The notes under the pieces: generated by a model | Seen by the model: the letters and a program-made list of their open reading frames with translations, nothing else | The model's database searches: none | What the model was told of the DNA's origin: nothing | Shown here: in pieces, positions 48,319 through 60,299 of the stretch | How the letters are laid out: every line of letters begins with the position of its first letter | Numbering within the stretch: the first letter of the stretch is position 1 | Assembly: GCA_002633005.1 (NCBI GenBank) | Contig: NMRA01000281.1 | Coordinates: 34,108-96,107 of the forward strand | DNA length: 62,000 nucleotides | From: Phoronis australis | Lineage: Eukaryota > Phoronida > Phoronidae | Direction of reading: 5' to 3' | Program-made: the position numbers and the translations under genes

Positions 48319-49395
48319 GAGGTAAGTAATTTTGTTATATTTTTGTTGACGCAATGTAATTTTTTCCAAATTCAAAAACTATTTTGCGGAATTTTTGCCT
48401 TGCTCTACCCGTCTGCCTCTTGATCTGGTGATATGCCTTACATTATCGTATATCGATATGCTTCAAGCTGTTTTATCGAGTACTCATTCAGTTTTCTTTT
48501 CTAAATATTTATTTTTTTCTTTGACTGTTGAATTCTTCCTTATGCAAAAATGAATTCATTTCAATGTACTTCTCCATTCTTAATCCATTAGACACACTAA
48601 AATGATAATTTTTGCCCACTTTTTATGCGGGGCCGAAATTTACACAGCTCTTTAGAAGAGAGGAAGACGTATGTCGGTTTTTAAATGAACAAGGCTTTTT
48701 CATGTATATTTTTTGTTTTGGGATTTGCGTTTGTTTTGATTTCCGCTTGGTTATGAAGTGTTCAGGTGTATAGAGTCATTATTGGGGTTCAGTCAATGTA
48801 AGGCCAAAAAGTTCGTTGTGGTGTTTTTTGAAAATATATAGTAATCGTTAAGTGTGGTATTTTTGTTGCTCAATTTCTGGAAGAAGGAAATCGGCAAAAA
48901 TGAAGAGGGGTATTTTTGCTCAATTCTTAAATGTTAGTCGGGGATGGGGCTGGTGGCACTCGTGTTGGTGTTCATAAAACCCTTTTTATCTCCAATGGGA
49001 CAGTAAACGTGGAAATGGTGTCACAATGCAGCATGTTGCCAAACAAAAGTATTCACTAACAGAAAGTTTTTTTTACCCTCAGAATAGAGTTTTGGAGTAA
49101 ATACTGCGTCATCCCGCGACTGCCGCCCGGAAATGGTTTTCTTGAATGCAACGCAGACGATCCACAGTTCAATATTTCACACGAATGATAATTCAACAAA
49201 TTAACTGTCCACAGGTAAAGTCGGAACTACGCGCACTTGAAATCCGTCACATGTTTCGGTCACGGTATACCCCTTCACTCAGTACTACTTTCAGTAATAT
49301 GACAACGTTGCAATGATGCATATAGTCAGTAATGGTATTTGTTACATGTACAGGGGGTGTACTACCATATATGAACGGAATGCTCTGATCCTTGC

Positions 49396-49431
49396 ATCAA
49401 GATTCCAGAATTAAAATTCTGGAATCTTGAT
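49396..49431. repeat. Perfect 17-bp hairpin
   Basis: Arms 49396-49412 (atcaagattccagaatt) and 49415-49431 are exact reverse complements with a 2-base loop, followed by a T run. Confidence 0.9.
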
Positions 49432-50208
49432 TTTTTTCCGTTCACCAAAATCTCTTTCGCATCGTTTATGTGCCTCGACATCGCACACTTTTGGGTCATA
49501 ACATTGTTTTCCAATCACGATATGTCACTCACTGAGTCACCGGGTGAGTGGATGCGTGACCGTAGTGTAACAGCTATTTTCCGGAAGATTCGGGGTGAAA
49601 GGGTGCGAATGTGTTCACTATCAGTGGGTCATTTTGACTTTAAAAACACCAATTATGATTAGCTAAATAATTTCTCTTAAAAATAATACAAAATTTTTTT
49701 ACGGTATTAGAAACTTTCGGTAACTAGTGCCAATATTTATTTCTTGCCGATGCTATGTTACCCGTTTCATGAATAGATAGTTCCCGACTATATGTCTTCG
49801 ATGACAGCCGGTACATTATGCAGCGCGCGCTTCTTGGCCGCGTGCTAACACTGGTCGAGTGTTTTTATTAGTCTTCGGTTCACGGTTTTCACGTGTACAA
49901 AGAAGTTTGGATTCCTGTTGAGGCCGGTGAAGATCTGTACCGGAAAGAAACAATGCAATCCCGCTGACAAGTACGCTGCGTCTGTTTTCAAAGTCCAGAC
50001 CCGCGTAATGGGGCACATCCCTCGCAAGAGCAACAAAACTTTTGCGTTCTTTTTGCATCGCCGCGAAAGTTTGAAGTGTATTCGGACATAACGGTGAGGC
50101 TCGTGGTCTACACATTCAGGACAGTCGGATCTTTCAATTGACAAATTGTAGACGTTAGAACTGTTGGTAAGGCATTTTTCGCATGTAGTTCAAGTGCTGG
50201 ACGCTTAC

Positions 50209-50340
50209 TTTAGCAAAGTCTGAAAACGCGTTGGGGCACATTTTGGGGCGAGCGCTTATTATGGCGAATAGCGGCAGAATTACATACAGCAGCGTAGTTT
50301 GATACACACAAATCATACGTCGTGCAAACCAATCGGCCAT
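50209..50340 (-). CDS. Possible first exon of a secreted or membrane protein gene
   Basis: From ATG 50340 (context ggaATGG) the minus strand encodes MADWFARRMICVYQTTLLYV then ILPLFAIISA, a plausible signal peptide or anchor, to a possible donor (aaa|gtaagc) near 50209. Upstream are TATATA at 50387-50392 and a full CRE palindrome tgacgtca at 50372-50379. No following exon was recognised, so this may be chance. Confidence 0.2.
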
Positions 50341-53300
50341 TCCATACACAGGCGCTTGGGTTTATCGCAAATGACGTCACTCATAATATATAAGAAAACA
50401 TAAAGGTTGGACACTCGAAAACTGTTTGCTCAGAATTTTCTACTCAAATGTGCATGGAACTCCACGAAACTAGCATCGAACAACTCTTTGAATACTTTCT
50501 TTCATTCGATCTCTTCAAATTGCCTTCAAGTGGTAATTTGGCGACAAAAATGCCAAAAGAATGCCAAAATCAAAAATTCAAGGACCTAATTCCGTGATGT
50601 CATGGCAGACGGTCTTCGCACATCCGGGTTTTGACAGACGCTCCCGAGCTAAATCCGAAAGTCTTTCCGCGCAGCTTTCGCCTTCAATCCATCGACTACT
50701 TGATCATGAGAAGCAGAGAGCACTTTATTGCCAAATAAATGTAATTACTCACATATTTGTGTCAAATATAAATTATCCTGATACTGTATTGATATGCGCA
50801 GTTTTTTGTGTACTGTGATTTCTTATGAAGGTTTTACTTTTGGCCAAAACAATTGAGTTAACTCGTCGGCCACACGCATTGTAATACTTGCACGGACTGC
50901 GTTTCCTGGCCGAATGTGTGTTGTGCTTCAATCAAAAAAGTGTTGATGTCAAGATGAGAAACAAGATACGCCAGTTTATGTAATAAAATTCTAAGTTAAG
51001 GCCGGCTAAAATGAGCCGTCAGTGGAATAAAGTTACAAATAATCATTAAAATACTAACTTTAACATTTTCAATTAGTTGAGTTTTGGATTAGAATTATTG
51101 AATTTGAAATATAGGTTGCCTGCTCAAACTCGAAGTTTCACCTACGACAGGCGTACAGTTGTACAAGTTGAAGCACAACTGAAATCCGCCATGTTTACTA
51201 TTTCAGGTCCTTGAATTCAGAGTTTTGAGATTGTTTTAGAAATTCCATCGCCAATTCACCTCTCACGAATACAGTTAATGGGATCTAGGAAAGATAAGGC
51301 TTCGAAGGTTTATGCAACACCAGACTGAGGGAGGTGCACGCAGATTTTATTTGGATTTTGGACGGTTGAAGTTGGGAGCCTCGGCTTGGCAAAGTTTAAG
51401 TGTCCAACCTTTATGTTTTNCGAGACCTCGTCTTTTCTGCAATATGGGAAGGGAATAAACAAGACCAGGAATAGGAAATTTGAAAGAAGGATTACTTTAT
51501 GAGCTTATAGTGGCACAGAATGAATGCCTGCGACCGCACAACTGTAAACGCTTCTCTTCCAACCATTTGACAACAGAAGTCGTCTGTAGAATGGGATGTG
51601 TCACTAGTTCGGACGCAACGAAAAGTAGACTTCAAATTAACTTAAGTGAGTTTCCACGTTTGAAAGTGCGCTTTAACGGTTTTTGAAAATTAATCGAGAA
51701 GCAAAACGCTCCGGGTGAACGCATTGGCGTAGCCGGTGCAGTCCGTATAGGGCGGCACTGCGAGGGAGTTGCCTCACTGTCGCACCGGGGGGTTTCTTGC
51801 GAATTCCATTTTCCAATTAATGAGACGATTTTGGTCGAGTTAATATATTTAACTTGTCCTGAAACAAGTTTCGAACTTTTAGTCGATTTTTATAAACTTA
51901 ACAGAAATCATTTATATAATAATGTGACTTCCACAGACCCGTGCCTGTTCTACGAATTTCTGTTACACCTGAGACCCAAGAAATGGTCCACCGATCAACG
52001 TCGAGTCAATGTAAATTGGCTCCAGGGTAGTGTACATGTAAAGAAGTCAATATACGTTAGAGATGACGTTTGGCACGTGATACGACAATGGTTAAGTATG
52101 CATACTGCGTTTATAGGGCAAAGCACGTTCAAAGTTTATTGATTGGGGCGTCTTTCAGTGAAGAAATAAAAAATGACAAGCCCTTCCCACCACAGCTCTG
52201 TTTTTCCTTTTCTTGTGTATGTCTTTCTCGTTTTGGGGGGTGTCTCCCCATCCCCGAGCTCCAAATTGCCGCTTATCCAGACTCGAGCACTGCATGCTTT
52301 CCAAGTACCTGGTGCTCTGATAAAGTCAACACTTAAATCTTAGTCGAATGATTGTGCAGTAAGTGGGCGCGCTTGTGATGAATAGATCGCTTATCTCGGT
52401 ACTTAGGTCATTAGCAAACGCATTACAACTCAGTCTCGTCTTCCGTTGCAACTGAATCTGTTGGCTCAGGTGTTCAGTATGCGCAAGAGGACGCGACACG
52501 CATTTCAGTTTCCTGCACAAACACTAGGTGGTCAGACAATATATCAGGGGACTGGATTCATTTCTGCATTTCATGACCTTCCATTATTTCTTTGAGAAAT
52601 GAAATTTGTCCAGGGCCCTGGATCTAATCTTTTTACTCGAAACAAAACTCGGTATTATGTTTGGCATCTTCTATTCTACTTTTGTGTAAACTCAAGATAA
52701 GTGTTCTAGGCTGGAATACTGTACATGTAATGTAATGGCTTGCGTGAACCACTATCTAATTCTAGTTTGCACTTGATGACCCCAGAATTAAGGCTTAAAG
52801 CTTGAGTCTGTCGCTCAAATGTAGGCGTCATCACCATAATGCACTCGACCACACGCTAATAGAAACGTATCTTGAGTTCGGACAAAAGTAGAACAAAAAA
52901 TGTCGAAACTAAATTAGAATTGATATTTAATTTCGAGTACAAAGGCGACATTGACGCCATCCCCAAGTCGTTGCTTTGTCATTTTTTTGTTTCTTTGTTC
53001 ATCACAGGCCCTTTTTTCATCCTATAAATTAAACCTGGAATTCACCATACGCAATATGTGTCTCGTAAATGGCTCGAAACCTATTGTTTTCGGTTGAAAT
53101 TGAAAGTAAGATGGCGCTATGGTCGCCATTTTCAATTTTTATGTTTGCGGATCCCAATCTCCGCTGTCATGCCCTCCATTTTTGGCTCTGTATTAAAGTT
53201 CACGCGATTTTCGAGATTTCTGGTCTGATAGGTGACCTTTTATTAACTATGCTTCGCTGCACGGGCGTGGTACAGGTCGCATTTCTTATCACATCAATAT

Positions 53301-53800
53301 AAAATCCATATACAGCATGCTTCTTGCTGTAAGACGAAGCATATTGTTTTCGGATGAAATGAGACACAAGATGGCTCAATGTTTCGGTTTGGGAGCCGTA
53401 GCTCCAATGTCTGTGAAAGCTTTTTATGAAATTTGGCATGCAGATAAATCTTTTGAAGACATACATGTACTGGCTGCGTTGGATTCGTATTCCTCCGTAA
53501 CCTGCCGTTCTTCAGCCATTCATGATTATCCGATGGCTAATTATTGTTTCGTTCCAAGTCTGCTAGCGCTCCTCTATGGATGTTTTTTAAATTTGGTATG
53601 TGTGTGTAGACCTTGTCAAGTGCTGTCTGAGGTACGTGAACATGCATGTATGCCATCCGTTTCTTGCTCCGAGTTACCGTTCTCCAGTTGTTCGCGATCT
53701 ATTGGTCGGAAAACCTTTTCATTGACCTAAAGACGTTGCACTTTTGTTGGTCGGTATCTTACACTCGTGCTATTGATCGACATGCAACGCACTCACATCG

Positions 53801-54035
53801 CATGGGCGCACCCAGGGGGTGAACGAGCCCCCCACCCCCCCATTTGACAAATTAGACAAAAAGGTCAATGAAACAAAAAGTTCACAAAGGCGACAGGAAT
53901 TCGGCGCAGATGCACAATTCGTAGGTCAGAACTTAGTGGCCCCGTTTTTTTAGTCCTCGTTGATATTTTTCAGTAGAAGGTCCGCGTAGCAAAAAAATCG
54001 AGTCCCCCTATACTTAAGGCTGGGTGCGCGCATGC
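53801..54035 (+). mobile_element. MITE-like family C, copy 3
   Basis: Same order of blocks as copy 2. The terminal inverted repeat is catgggcgcaccca against tgggtgcgcgcatg. The outer ggatccgcccctg tail is missing, so this copy ends at the inner inverted repeat. Confidence 0.75.
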
Positions 54036-54291
54036 ATCGTGTATCTCTTCAAACTTCGAGTCCTATAGTTTTGTGACGAGAACGATACAAGGTTGTCCTA
54101 CTATATACATGCAGCCTTTTGAAATAATACCTTTCAGACCTCTATCCTCGGAAATATTATGTGTACTGTGTGATGGATTTCTCGCTAAGTGATTAGCCAT
54201 TCTCAAATTAATCGAGATTTTCTGAGTTGGTGACTGTCATTTTACTAACTGGTTCCCTCAGACAGTATTTTGTTTGTTTGACGATGGCGCC

Positions 54292-54364
54292 ATGGGTGGC
54301 AAGGCCGTGGTCTTTGCTGTTCTTGGTTTCGTCGTCCTCACTTTTAAAGTCCTTATCTCAAATG
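54292..54364 (+). CDS. Possible signal-peptide exon
   Basis: The ATG at 54292 lies in an excellent start context (ggcgccATGG). It opens MGGKAVVFAVLGFVVLTFKV then LISN, typical of a signal peptide, and reaches possible donors at tg|gttagg or tag|gttagt. No later exon was identified. Low confidence. Confidence 0.2.
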
Positions 54365-54419
54365 GTTAGGTTAGTTAAAGAAATTAAAATATACACCAGG
54401 TTAAGTAATATGTAACATG

Positions 54420-56640
54420 GTATAATGTTTAGTTCTTTTCTGTTATCAAACTAAAAGCCTTTTAAGCACAATTTTGTACTTCGACCGAGATCAGAAAATG
54501 GTCTACTATTCCCGTGGCGATCTATTTGCTTGACCTGAGTGACAGTCAAGCTGTCCTTAAAAATGTATTGATATCACGGGGAGCGTTAAAGCGTTGCCAT
54601 TTTGTTTGGCTGTTTTTGATTCTCAGTTTGGTTCTTGTTATACAAATTTGATTATCAATTGTCCAAATTTTATCTGTTCTTTGCGTACGACGGGTGGTAT
54701 TTAATGCAATCAAAAGTTTAACTTGTGGATACGTCGCATCTTCAGCAGCCAACAATACTGAGGTGCCCCAACTCATTGCGAGGCTACGTCACGTTTCCTG
54801 AAATGTAAAGTAATGAATTAGAGGAAAACCTTTACAGATCGGCAGACGTCTTTGTCGTGAAACTCGTGTAAAGTTAACAGCAATTGCTGTGTGACTACCG
54901 ACCGCTCATGTAACCTGGCAGGCTTTACAATCCGTTAAAAATGTAAAGTGGAAACAAAAAAAACATCCACATACGGCGATGCTTCAACAAACAAAAGCAT
55001 TTTTATTTCAAAACAGTGCGCTCCTCACCTGAATTACAAAAACGCGCACCTGTGCTTGATTTTTGCTGCCTGGAAACGACAACCGGCAATTAAATTTCCC
55101 AGGAAGATGACATGTGTAACTTCGCCGCGAAAATAAATTGACATTAATTTTCAATTACTAGACAAAATATGTTTTAAAATGTGACGAATTTTGCAATTGA
55201 CACCTATGTTGTCGAAAAATTAAAAATTCTGCGATTGCAAACGCAAACTATGGGCTGAATGTCAACGATTGGAAAAATTGTTAGGAGCGTATTCACTATC
55301 AAATAGTTGGGTGATATAATTAGTAGTACTCTTTATGCTTTATATTCCAAAACTTTGTTGGCAATTAATTGCTTGTAAAGTATTCCACTTTTGCATGAGA
55401 GGTCGTTAAACATAGGACTTTCCTGATAAAAATTTTATGAAAATATTCAGATGTTTCTTCAAACGAAAACGTTGTGTCAATTTAGAAAAGTACAGTAGTG
55501 CTTTTGAGATTTTAATCTGGAACATTTATTTCAAACGGAATTTAGTCATGATATTGATGTGGTTGTTTGGCGATTAATGTACCACTCTCATTAATGTAAC
55601 CATTCTTTTCGCTAAATTTCACTAAAATGACATGGTCCAGCGCCAGAAATTTGTAACATGCACTACTGCGCATGCGCTAAATCTTGCCAGCAGCCCTCCA
55701 CAAGAAATACACAAGAACAGGCTATAATCAGGAATTTATAAGTGAGGGGAGATAACTACACAATTTGCCGATAGCCTGTGGCATAGAGTGTAATATGTTA
55801 AGATTTGTTACTGCCAAATATTAGCGTCATTGGTGAAAATTTTTCCACGTCTCTTGAGGTTTGAAGTTTGTCCCATTCAGGCCTACATGTATGTTAACGA
55901 TCTTCCGGAAGCCAATATTTGAGCTCGTAGCTCATTTTGAAGTCAAGTTTGTGGCTGAATTCATTTTGCCATCGGATTTGCCGATAGCGTACGTGATTAC
56001 CAGGAGTCAGTACTCAGAGGTTGCTGGTCCAAATTTCATGCTGTTTTTCGAAAATTTTTCCACGTCTCTTGTGTTCAGAAAATGGATCCACGTACAGTGC
56101 TGTGATGACGAAATGTTGCCGATCGCCCGGCTGTCTTGCAATGGAATTTGCCGACTCTGTATAGATGAGAGATTTGCTCAGAATCGGTAAGAAACTGTTA
56201 TGTTAATTTTCTCATCCGGTATGAGTTTAGAAATACTTTCGAAGTTTGAAAAAAGTCGGATTTTATACAGTTTTATGCAGGTTTTTAATTCGCCTGTGAG
56301 TATAGTTGATACTAGTTAACTTCAAAATGTTGTTTCGTTTTTTGTGATCCACAGAACGTTGTCCTTTCGTCTTAATTTAATACTGTTACATTGGAGTGGA
56401 TTCCGGACACAAATACGTATTGGCAAACTTCTGAAGATTAATAAAAAGCGCTTTGGCAGCCCGCTTAAGGCTCCAAGCACACGCCGGCTGGATGGGGTTC
56501 AATTCACTTTCGTTGTGCTTACATGTATGTGTAGGCCTCCAGAGCTGTGACCCCCAATGACCCAGCTAGCACTGTCATACTGTAGACTGGAATTCCAGAA
56601 ATTCCAAACACTGTTATTGTAAACTTGACAAGTATTGCTC
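54420..56640. other. No gene recognised
   Basis: Contains a ggggagataact box at 55745 and a 22-bp exact direct repeat (55835-55856 and 56050-56071). No coding evidence. Confidence 0.5.
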
Positions 56641-56965
56641 TGCAGACTATAGACCCTATTCACGCCGACAGGAGGCGCGTTCCAAAACGAGGCTCGCTAC
56701 AATAGCTCTGTTAGCTTATCAGCATAGTTCTGTGTTTCAGACCGTGTTGTTCCGCGAACGGCTAGAAAAAATACGGACACGCAACTGTCTGCTTCACAAT
56801 CTAGCTCTAAAGACGTTGAGATTCGGAAGCGTTGGGTCGTTGCCGCGACGAAGCAAAATATGTCCGTGTAAAATTTATAAATGTTGTCGAAAAGTTAGAT
56901 CATATTTTGTCGCATGGTCAGTAACGACCGGAGAATGGGCCAGCCAGGCTGTGTTTTCATGACTA

Positions 56966-57254
56966 CGGATTTAGGGGGGGGGGGCATGGCCCCCCTAAAA
57001 TTGTATCAGATCCCATTTTTGAGTTCGGGTGCGAATTGCTGACTAGCACACGTGCGCAACGGAGGGTGAATAAACAACGCATAGGCGCTGAACGAACCCC
57101 GTTTACCAGGCGTTTTTTTTAGTCAACAGGTCCGCAAACCGAAGAATTCAAAATCCCTGCATCCCCAGAGTTTAGGCTGGGCGCGCACATCTGCCGAAAT
57201 GCTGCTTATTCCTGTGCCCTGCCCCCCTAACTAAAAAACCTGGATCCGCCCCTG
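56966..57254 (+). mobile_element. MITE-like family C, copy 4
   Basis: Starts cggatttag plus a G run and ends with tgccctgcccccctaac and ggatccgcccctg, so the outer ends are inverted. The interior ggctgggcgcgcacat and agtcaacaggtccgc blocks match copies 1-3. Confidence 0.7.
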
Positions 57255-58661
57255 CGCCGGGCTACGGGTTGAAACATAATTTTTCTTTCCAAAAAGGACA
57301 GGGCCCTCAATCCCTCAAATTTGGGGCCCAATATCGGCCCTATTCCCCTCTCAAACATATTGAAATATCACGGAAAATTCCCCCCACGAGGCATAAAAAT
57401 TCCCCTAGTGAAAAATCTCTGAGTTCAAATCACCTGTAACCACACTGGTGACAATTTTTAAGAGCACAAAAGGCTACTTTAAATTGAGGCAGAGCCTATG
57501 AGAGCTTGCAACAGGGCGGGGGTGCTATTGATGGTGATCGGGAGGTAGATTGTTCCCGCCCTCACTCCGCGGCGAAAAAATCGCCTCTCAGTAGGCACTG
57601 GTACCGTTCCCCTCGGATGACAGAGGCTCCTGCAGAAACATGATAACTATGATTGCTGAGTTAACTGAAATTGAGTTCTAAAACGATGTTATGTTTTGGA
57701 CGAACGAATTAGGTGTTTTAATTTTAAAATTCAACTTGGTCCAGATTGATATTTGAAATGTAACACATGAAATAGACGTAAGAATTATTACAACCAAGAA
57801 AGCATTGGTGGTCAAATAAGTTTTATTTTCAATTACCAGCCGGGTTTTTTATTTTAATAAAAATATACTTAATAACATCAATTATTCTTTCAGACCAATG
57901 ACAAATCAGTGAGTGCATAGGATCAGGCTATGCTTGATGTTAATATTCTTGATCAACAAATTAAACCACTGTGACCAATTGCACATGACAGACACCACTG
58001 TCGAATATGTCTTCAACTCGTCAACTATACGAGCAGATGACCTGGTCCGCGTAGAAAGTATTTTGATCAACAATTTACAAGAAAAAACGTAACCCTGCAT
58101 TCAGCATAATACCTAATCCGTAACACTACGATCGCCGCAATTTGGACATATTTACTTTTCATGTTTCGAACCTAGCTTTCCGAAAAAAATTAAACCCTTT
58201 CGTCAGACAACTCTTTGGCGCCTTAACTTGTTCTCTAATGTAATTTTCTACGTCTCTGTGGTTAATTGTCGACACATCATTAAAATTTAATATCCAGGTT
58301 GGACTCGAAAGACCGGCTATATAACTCACGCAATGTCTACTTTCGCTTTGTTTATCGCAGTGAGCCTCGCTTTGGATCTTAATGGCCGCCGTGTGAATAG
58401 GGTCTATACTGACTTCAGTCGGGCTCACGGTACTAGCGCCCAAGCTTCCTGACCTTAACATTATTGTGCGTTGTTATGATTGGTTAGGGACATGGCGCAA
58501 AGCGTCACCTAGCGGATCAAGAATGTTACAAATTTCTGGCGTTGCACGAGACCCAGTTGTGTAGTTTGACATAGAATCAAAAATCAAATTATGCACGGTA
58601 ATTACCAGTCAAACCTAAATAGCCTTAACGCTCAAGATGTTTACGCTCATCGTTTAACTCT

Positions 58662-58810
58662 CGTCGTCCTTCACCTCGTCGTCCTTCACCTCGTCGTCCT
58701 TCACCTCGTCGTCCTTCACCCCGTCGTTTTAGGCTCGTCGTTTAACGCTCGTCGTTCCACTCGTCGTTTTACGCTCGTCGTTTTACGCTCGTCGTGTTAC
58801 GCGCAGTGTT
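58662..58810 (+). repeat. CTCGTCGT minisatellite
   Basis: Begins with about four copies of the 15-bp unit ctcgtcgtccttcac, then shorter variants of 13-15 bp (ctcgtcgttttacg). The apparent LVVLH-repeat peptide follows from the DNA repeat and is not evidence of a gene. Confidence 0.85.
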
Positions 58811-59344
58811 TTACTCTCGTAGTTTTACGAGCGTGATAGACGAGCGTACACTGTAAATTACGAACGTGGTTTTACGGGCGTACATTTTTTCCGAGCACAC
58901 GCCACCCGCAACCTAATCTCTCAGTGGACATAACGATTGCGCTTGTAAAACAGGCATAAATAGTCTCTACGCCCATAATCCCATAATTTACGAGCGTAAT
59001 TTACGGGCGACACTTCCTCCACCCGGCGGCCAACGATAGAGAGACGAAAGCATATCGCGAATCTCCATACAATAACCCTCAGGTACATGTATCACCACTC
59101 AGGTTGTGTAACATATATTTGTACACTTTTGGTCATCTACATGTGTTTATGAGTCCAAACCGGTAATCTTTATCCTAAGTCAATAAACAATGCAGTTATT
59201 GTTATTTGATGTACAATGTATATGTAAGTTTAATGTAATCACAGAAAACCCGAACTTATTTATAACTCAAGAGGGTAGAATATTGACTGCAAGACAGGTC
59301 TTCACAATAGACAAAGACATGAATAAAGAAAACACGCCGAAAAG

Positions 59345-59910
59345 TGTCAGAATTTAGACTGACACTGATTCTGTTTGTGTTATTGATGGGCATAACCATG
59401 AGGTTAGCACAGCGATGATGTAATTTGTTTGCTTCAGAATAGTGCGGAATACTGTAGAATAATCTAGCATGTGAGTGATTAATGTAATCTGGAATATTCT
59501 AGAGACTAGTATATGTTTGTAGAATGATTGGGTAGATTCCGGAAAGTTCTAGAATCTACTTGAACTGGTGAAAAGTTCTAGAACATAGACCAGAAATACC
59601 CAGGCACTGGCTTGTATTAGTCAGTTGATAGTTGATGGAGTTAAAATTGAACATCAGTTAGTTACTGGAGAGTTACAGTTGAGTAGCTGAACGTGTCTCA
59701 GAAGTTCGTCACAAGTCAAGGCTTCGCAGCACTGGCTGGAGCGTAGAACAGACAGTACGTCGGACGTTTTGTTTGAGTAGGCTTGTGAACGTGCGGTCGA
59801 GATAATAAAGTTATTAACACGATCCAGTCTTCAGTCTATTTTCGCACCGAAAGCTATTAGCACCGGTTTGTACCAAACTGCGCCCACCCACACATGGGGG
59901 AAACGTGACA
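59345..59910 (+). mobile_element. Solo LTR of an LTR retrotransposon
   Basis: 566 bp running from tgtcagaattta to gaaacgtgaca, with TGTCA/TGACA ends. An aataaag signal lies in the last third (near 59806), followed by a typical short R-U5-like tail. The flanks aaaag and aaaac differ at one of five bases, compatible with a worn target duplication. No internal retroelement genes or second LTR were found within the window, so this is a solo LTR by inference. Confidence 0.6.
59537..59554. promoter_or_regulatory. Perfect four-unit heat-shock element in the solo LTR
   Basis: TTC-cg-GAA-ag-TTC-ta-GAA, four alternating, correctly spaced pentamer cores of the HSF binding site. A second partial site (GAA-ta-TTC-ta-GAG) lies at 59492-59504, and a two-unit site (gttctagaac) lies near 59575-59585. 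Confidence 0.6.
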
Positions 59911-60299
59911 AAAACATTAAATATTGTGGATTAAAGTATTTTTCAAGACTTATTTCTTGATTTCTCATACACAAGTGTTTCTGGCACGATAACCAGGCGT
60001 GCGTTCAGTAACCTTGGACTTACTCTAGGTCCTAGCTAAAATTTAGCCAAAGTCACGTGCTCTCACTTAAAATACACGGTAATATCTCGTGTAATCTCGC
60101 GAAGTTTTGCTTTTTAGCGAGGTCCTGGCTCTACTGAACGGGAGGCAGGGATCCGTCAGTTTCATGAAAAATGGCTTAACGTTATGTAGGCCCCTATTGA
60201 CAAGTATGTATATTTAGCCAAATGTCAACCAAACTTTAGACTTTCAACTCACTAGAAGTATCATTCTGTTTTTGCAAGTAGAAGACCTATACATTTTGA

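Larger units (their letters stand above)
48319..53060. other. No confident gene
   Basis: AT-rich DNA with a hairpin (49396) and the weak exon candidate at 50340. A 103-codon frame lies at 51831-52142 and two overlapping minus frames at 49816-50144, none with a recognisable domain. One unresolved base at 51420. Confidence 0.45.

Noticed and set aside
53317-53730. 137-codon plus-strand frame
   Set aside because: Begins in a local direct repeat and has no recognisable domain.
58159-58461. 100-codon minus-strand frame
   Set aside because: The segment NHRDVENYI ... KGFNFFRKARF faintly recalls proteins of mobile-element or SWIM-type families, but the match is too short to call.
58591-58836. LVVLH-repeat protein
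   Set aside because: Direct translation of a minisatellite.
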